Shown: in pieces, positions 61,464-64,000 of the stretch
How positions within the stretch are numbered: position 1 is the first letter of the stretch
Layout of the letters: every line of letters begins with the position of its first letter
Assembly (NCBI RefSeq): GCF_002291445.1
Contig: NZ_CP014137.1
Span: 2,790,001 to 2,854,000 of the forward strand
Direction: 5' to 3'
DNA length: 64,000 nucleotides
Source: Brenneria goodwinii
GTDB lineage: Bacteria > Pseudomonadota > Gammaproteobacteria > Enterobacterales > Enterobacteriaceae
The notes under the pieces: model-generated
The model's database searches: none
The model's input: only the letters and a program-made list of their open reading frames with translations
Told to the model about the DNA's origin: nothing
Program-made: the position numbers and the translations under genes

Positions 61464-62594
61464 ATGGCCTATACCACTTTTTCACAGAATAAAAACGACC
61501 AGCTACTGGAACCCATGTTCTTTGGTCAATCGGTTAACGTTGCCCGTTACGATCAGCAAAAATACGAAATCTTTGAAAAGCTGATTGAAAAGCAGCTCTC
61601 TTTCTTCTGGCGCCCGGAAGAGGTGGACGTTTCCCGCGATCGTATCGATTATCAAGGGCTGCCAGAGCATGAAAAACATATTTTTATCAGCAATCTGAAA
61701 TACCAGACTCTGCTGGATTCCATTCAGGGGCGCAGCCCGAACGTGGCGCTGCTGCCGCTGATCTCCATTCCTGAGCTGGAAACCTGGGTGGAAACCTGGG
61801 CGTTTTCCGAAACCATCCACTCCCGCTCCTACACGCATATCATCCGCAACATCGTCAACGATCCGTCGCTGGTGTTTGACGACATCGTCACCAATGAAGA
61901 GATCCTGAAACGCGCCAAGGACATTTCCGGTTATTACGACACGCTTATCGAGATGACCGGTTACTATCACCTGCTGGGCGAAGGGACGCATCAGGTGAAT
62001 GGTAAAACCGTTACCGTTAATCTGTATGCGCTGAAAAAGAGTCTGTATCTGTGCCTGATGAGCGTCAACGCGCTGGAAGCGATCCGCTTTTACGTCAGCT
62101 TCGCCTGCTCGTTCGCCTTCGCCGAACGTGAACTGATGGAAGGCAACGCGAAAATCATCAAGCTGATCGCGCGTGATGAAGCGCTGCACCTGACCGGCAC
62201 CCAGCATATGCTGAACCTGATGCGTTCAGGCCATGACGATCCGGATATGGCCCAGATTGCGGCAGAATGTCAGCAGGAGTGTTATGACCTGTTCGTGCTT
62301 GCCGCACAGCAGGAAAAAGAGTGGGCGGAATATCTGTTCCGCGATGGTTCGATGATTGGCCTGAACAAAGATATTCTGTGTCAGTACATTGAATACATCA
62401 CCAACATCCGTATGCAGGCCGTGGGTCTGTCGCTGCCGTTTGAAACGCGCACCAACCCGATTCCGTGGATTAACGCCTGGCTGGTTTCCGATAACGTGCA
62501 GGTTGCCCCGCAGGAAGTGGAAGTCAGTTCTTATCTGGTGGGTCAGATTGATTCTGAAATCAATGCCGATGACCTCAGCGATTTCCAATTGTAA
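61464..62594 (+). CDS. nrdB: class Ia ribonucleotide reductase beta subunit NrdB
   Basis: NrdB holds the diferric-tyrosyl radical that starts catalysis in NrdA. The 376-residue length equals E. coli. Iron ligands are in WVETWAFSETIHSRSYTHIIRN near residues 107-127, which also holds the radical Tyr near 122-123. Further ligands lie in FAFAERELMEGNAK and IARDEALHLTGTQH. The C-terminal peptide SEINADDLSDFQL docks on NrdA. I chose ATG 61464 behind GGAGAG; upstream in-frame codons lie inside the hairpin repeat. Confidence 0.98.
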   Translation: MAYTTFSQNKNDQLLEPMFFGQSVNVARYDQQKYEIFEKLIEKQLSFFWRPEEVDVSRDRIDYQGLPEHEKHIFISNLKYQTLLDSIQGRSPNVALLPLISIPELETWVETWAFSETIHSRSYTHIIRNIVNDPSLVFDDIVTNEEILKRAKDISGYYDTLIEMTGYYHLLGEGTHQVNGKTVTVNLYALKKSLYLCLMSVNALEAIRFYVSFACSFAFAERELMEGNAKIIKLIARDEALHLTGTQHMLNLMRSGHDDPDMAQIAAECQQECYDLFVLAAQQEKEWAEYLFRDGSMIGLNKDILCQYIEYITNIRMQAVGLSLPFETRTNPIPWINAWLVSDNVQVAPQEVEVSSYLVGQIDSEINADDLSDFQL

Positions 62595-62596
62595 TC

Positions 62597-62857
62597 ATGA
62601 CGGCGTCAACCATTACCCTGCGCGCCTCCGGCGCGCAGTTCACCTGTTCCGACCGACACGCCTCCCTGCTGGATGCGCTGGAATCCCAGCGGATGAGCGT
62701 CGAGTATCAATGCCGCTCCGGTTATTGCGGCTCATGCCGTATCCGCTTGCTCAAGGGTAACGTGGTATACCGTCAGGCGCCGCTGGCGTGCGTTCAACAG
62801 GGAGAGATCCTTCCCTGCTGCTGTATGCCCGTCAATGACATTGAACTGGATATGTAG
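62597..62857 (+). CDS. yfaE: 2Fe-2S ferredoxin-like protein YfaE
   Basis: YfaE is a plant-type ferredoxin that supplies electrons to maintain and repair the NrdB cofactor. The 86-residue protein shows CRSGYCGSC near residue 39 and the fourth cysteine in LACVQQG, the spacing of 2Fe-2S ferredoxins. Extra cysteines in ILPCCCMP follow, as in E. coli YfaE. It starts two bases after the nrdB stop, so nrdA-nrdB-yfaE is one operon. It converges with the regulator gene across 18 bases. Confidence 0.96.
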   Translation: MTASTITLRASGAQFTCSDRHASLLDALESQRMSVEYQCRSGYCGSCRIRLLKGNVVYRQAPLACVQQGEILPCCCMPVNDIELDM

Positions 62858-62875
62858 TGTGTGCCGCGATAGGGA

Positions 62876-63673
62876 TTACGCCTGCGTCTGTTCCGCCGCA
62901 ACAGGCTGTTCGGCCAGCCAGCCGAGCACCTCGTCGATGCCAAGCACATCCGCATAGCGGGCATTGAGATCCAACAGGGTGAAATCCAGTACGGACTGAC
63001 TTCTGTCGCCGACAATTTCCCGCGGCACCACCACATGAAACCCGGCCTGGAACGCCTCAATCGCCGTGGCGCGCAGGCTGCCGCTGGCGGTCACGCCCCC
63101 CAGGATCACCGTATCCACGCCCTGCTGCTTCAGCCACATCGTCAGATCGTGACCGTGCAAATCCGAGATATAGCAGGTGGACTGCATCCGATCGAACGCA
63201 ATATCCTCCACAGCCGCATCGGCCTGATTCAGGTAGGCGTCATCCGTCAACACGGTGATAGAGGAAAATTTTTTTCCCCACATGCGGGAAAAAGGGTGAT
63301 CTTCCTGATAAACCGTGCGGGTAAACACCGTCGGTGACTGGTGTAGCCTGGCCGCTCCCAGCAGTCGACACAGCGCGGTTTTATTAAACGGCGTATTGAT
63401 CGCCAGCGTGGAGCCCGAATCCATAAAAGCATAGGTCACATCCCGTATCAGAATGGCCGCCTTGGCGCCAAAACCAATTTTGCTGGCGAAACCGGTCTGT
63501 GAATAAATGCGCTGAATTTCATCGGCCAGATAGCGGCGCTGGCCGCCGGGAGTATAAACCACCTTGAGGCCGTAGGTTTTCACCTCGCCATTTTCCTCCA
63601 GGCGCCTCAGGGTGCTGGCGGAGATCCCCAGCATTTTCGCCGCATCAGAAACCGTCAATAATTTATCGTACAT
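62876..63673 (-). CDS. HTH regulator fused to a degraded isochorismatase-like (cysteine hydrolase) domain
   Basis: Residues 1-60 of this 265-residue protein form a MerR/excisionase-type winged helix (LLTVSDAAKMLGISASTLRRLEENGEV, then GGQRRYLADEIQRIY). Residues 70-250 follow the N-carbamoylsarcosine amidase branch of the cysteine hydrolases, with AILIRDVTYAFMDSGS (Asp78), LKQQGVDTVILGGVTASGSLRATAIEAF and VPREIVGDRSQ. The catalytic cysteine of the usual TSGCVRAT block is Ser199 here, and the catalytic lysine position aligns with Asp161. The domain is therefore probably a ligand sensor rather than an enzyme. AGGA precedes ATG 63673. It diverges from a gene starting at 63990. The effector is unknown. 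Confidence 0.85.
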   Translation of the reverse strand: MYDKLLTVSDAAKMLGISASTLRRLEENGEVKTYGLKVVYTPGGQRRYLADEIQRIYSQTGFASKIGFGAKAAILIRDVTYAFMDSGSTLAINTPFNKTALCRLLGAARLHQSPTVFTRTVYQEDHPFSRMWGKKFSSITVLTDDAYLNQADAAVEDIAFDRMQSTCYISDLHGHDLTMWLKQQGVDTVILGGVTASGSLRATAIEAFQAGFHVVVPREIVGDRSQSVLDFTLLDLNARYADVLGIDEVLGWLAEQPVAAEQTQA

Positions 63674-63989
63674 AACACGCCATCCTGGTTAACCGAAAAA
63701 GACTGCCACGCACAAACCGTGCGCTTAAAAAACAGGCGTGTTTAAGATTGCTGACAAAGTCGCCTGTAAGCCTGAGATACACGGGGCGACCACGGGGCGA
63801 GGCGTCCCTGCGGGAACCTCATCCCCGTGTTTCCCCTAAAATCTAACGTTGTCAATGGCCTGAAACGCGGGCGTCTTTCAACGCCGCTTGCGGCGGCCCA
63901 TCATCAAAAAATCATAATGTATTTATCGCCCGCCGAGTCGACCGGCGGGCGGCTTATTTTCAATGCTGGCAGACCGGAGGTAAATAAGC
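63674..63989. other. divergent region before the last gene, with a long hairpin
   Basis: A strong nested hairpin spans 63791-63829 (CACGGGG/CCCCGTG, GAGG/CCTC, TCCC/GGGA). A modular hairpin repeat follows at 63866-63912. The region should contain promoters for the fusion regulator and for the gene starting at 63990, but none was recognised with confidence. Confidence 0.55.
63866..63912 (-). repeat. modular hairpin repeat (copy 7)
   Basis: Read on the minus strand it starts with T6, then GATGATGGGCC, the stem GCCGC-AA-GCGGC, GTTGAAAGACGC and GCGTTTC. This is the same order as copy 6 with diverged stems. Confidence 0.65.
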
Positions 63990-64000
63990 ATGCCAATCGG
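63990..64000 (+). CDS. start of an unidentified gene, cut by the window edge
   Basis: ATGCCAATCGG at the edge is preceded by a perfect GGAGG nine bases upstream (63976-63980), so a gene very probably starts here (MPI...). Only three codons are visible and the product cannot be named. It is divergent from the HTH fusion regulator and is a candidate target of it. Confidence 0.6.

Overview
The window is a chromosomal segment of a gammaproteobacterium of the order Enterobacterales. Nearly every protein can be aligned from memory, almost end to end, with an Escherichia coli K-12 protein. The gene blocks, the mosaic of E. coli-distant neighbourhoods and the palindromic intergenic repeats fit the Pectobacteriaceae side of the order (Brenneria, Lonsdalea, Dickeya or Pectobacterium-like). 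The genus cannot be fixed from sequence reading alone. No tRNA, rRNA, CRISPR array, insertion sequence or prophage was seen.

Region 1 (1-5.7 kb) holds the end of dacA (PBP5), ybeD, the lipoate genes lipB and lipA, tatE, and crcB behind a fluoride riboswitch. cspE and the amino-acid racemase gene ygeA follow. Region 2 (5.8-11.9 kb) carries the 19-residue gene ypfM, then yffB-dapE-M15 peptidase-ypfN, and on the other strand ypfH, tmcA and a yeaL-like gene. A short AT-rich two-gene module of unknown function (12.2-13.4 kb) interrupts the core genome here. Region 3 (13.4-25.0 kb) is the cluster purC-bamC-dapA / gcvR-bcp-bepA-yfgD / hda / uraA-upp / purM-purN, joining purine synthesis, diaminopimelate synthesis, outer-membrane assembly and uracil salvage. 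A PurR box precedes purMN.

Region 4 (25.3-29.7 kb) is an iron locus. A Fur-like box precedes a FecB-type binding protein overlapping a TonB-dependent siderophore receptor, and then comes a small lipoprotein behind a very AT-rich region. Region 5 (29.7-39.6 kb) has speG, the ybbP-ybbA transporter divergent from and overlapping tesA, ybbO, cnoX, yfaY, yfaZ and a monofunctional catalase. Region 6 (39.8-46.9 kb) is the complete menaquinone operon menF-D-H-B-C-E. Region 7 (47.2-54.8 kb) has an MFS transporter directly upstream of rcsD-rcsB, convergent with rcsC: the Rcs envelope-stress phosphorelay. Region 8 (54.9-64 kb) has gyrA, a frameshifted ubiG, nrdA-nrdB-yfaE (class Ia ribonucleotide reductase with its ferredoxin), and an unusual HTH regulator fused to a degraded cysteine-hydrolase domain. 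The first codons of one more gene lie at the right edge.

Three things stand out beyond the core genome. First, a family of about 70-base modular hairpin repeats occurs at least seven times, including in the upp leader and between nrdA and nrdB, and ends in a terminator-like A/T hairpin. Second, the fusion regulator at 62.9-63.7 kb keeps the hydrolase fold but appears to have lost the catalytic Cys and Lys. Third, ubiG carries a one-base homopolymer frameshift that is either an assembly error or a real loss in ubiquinone synthesis.
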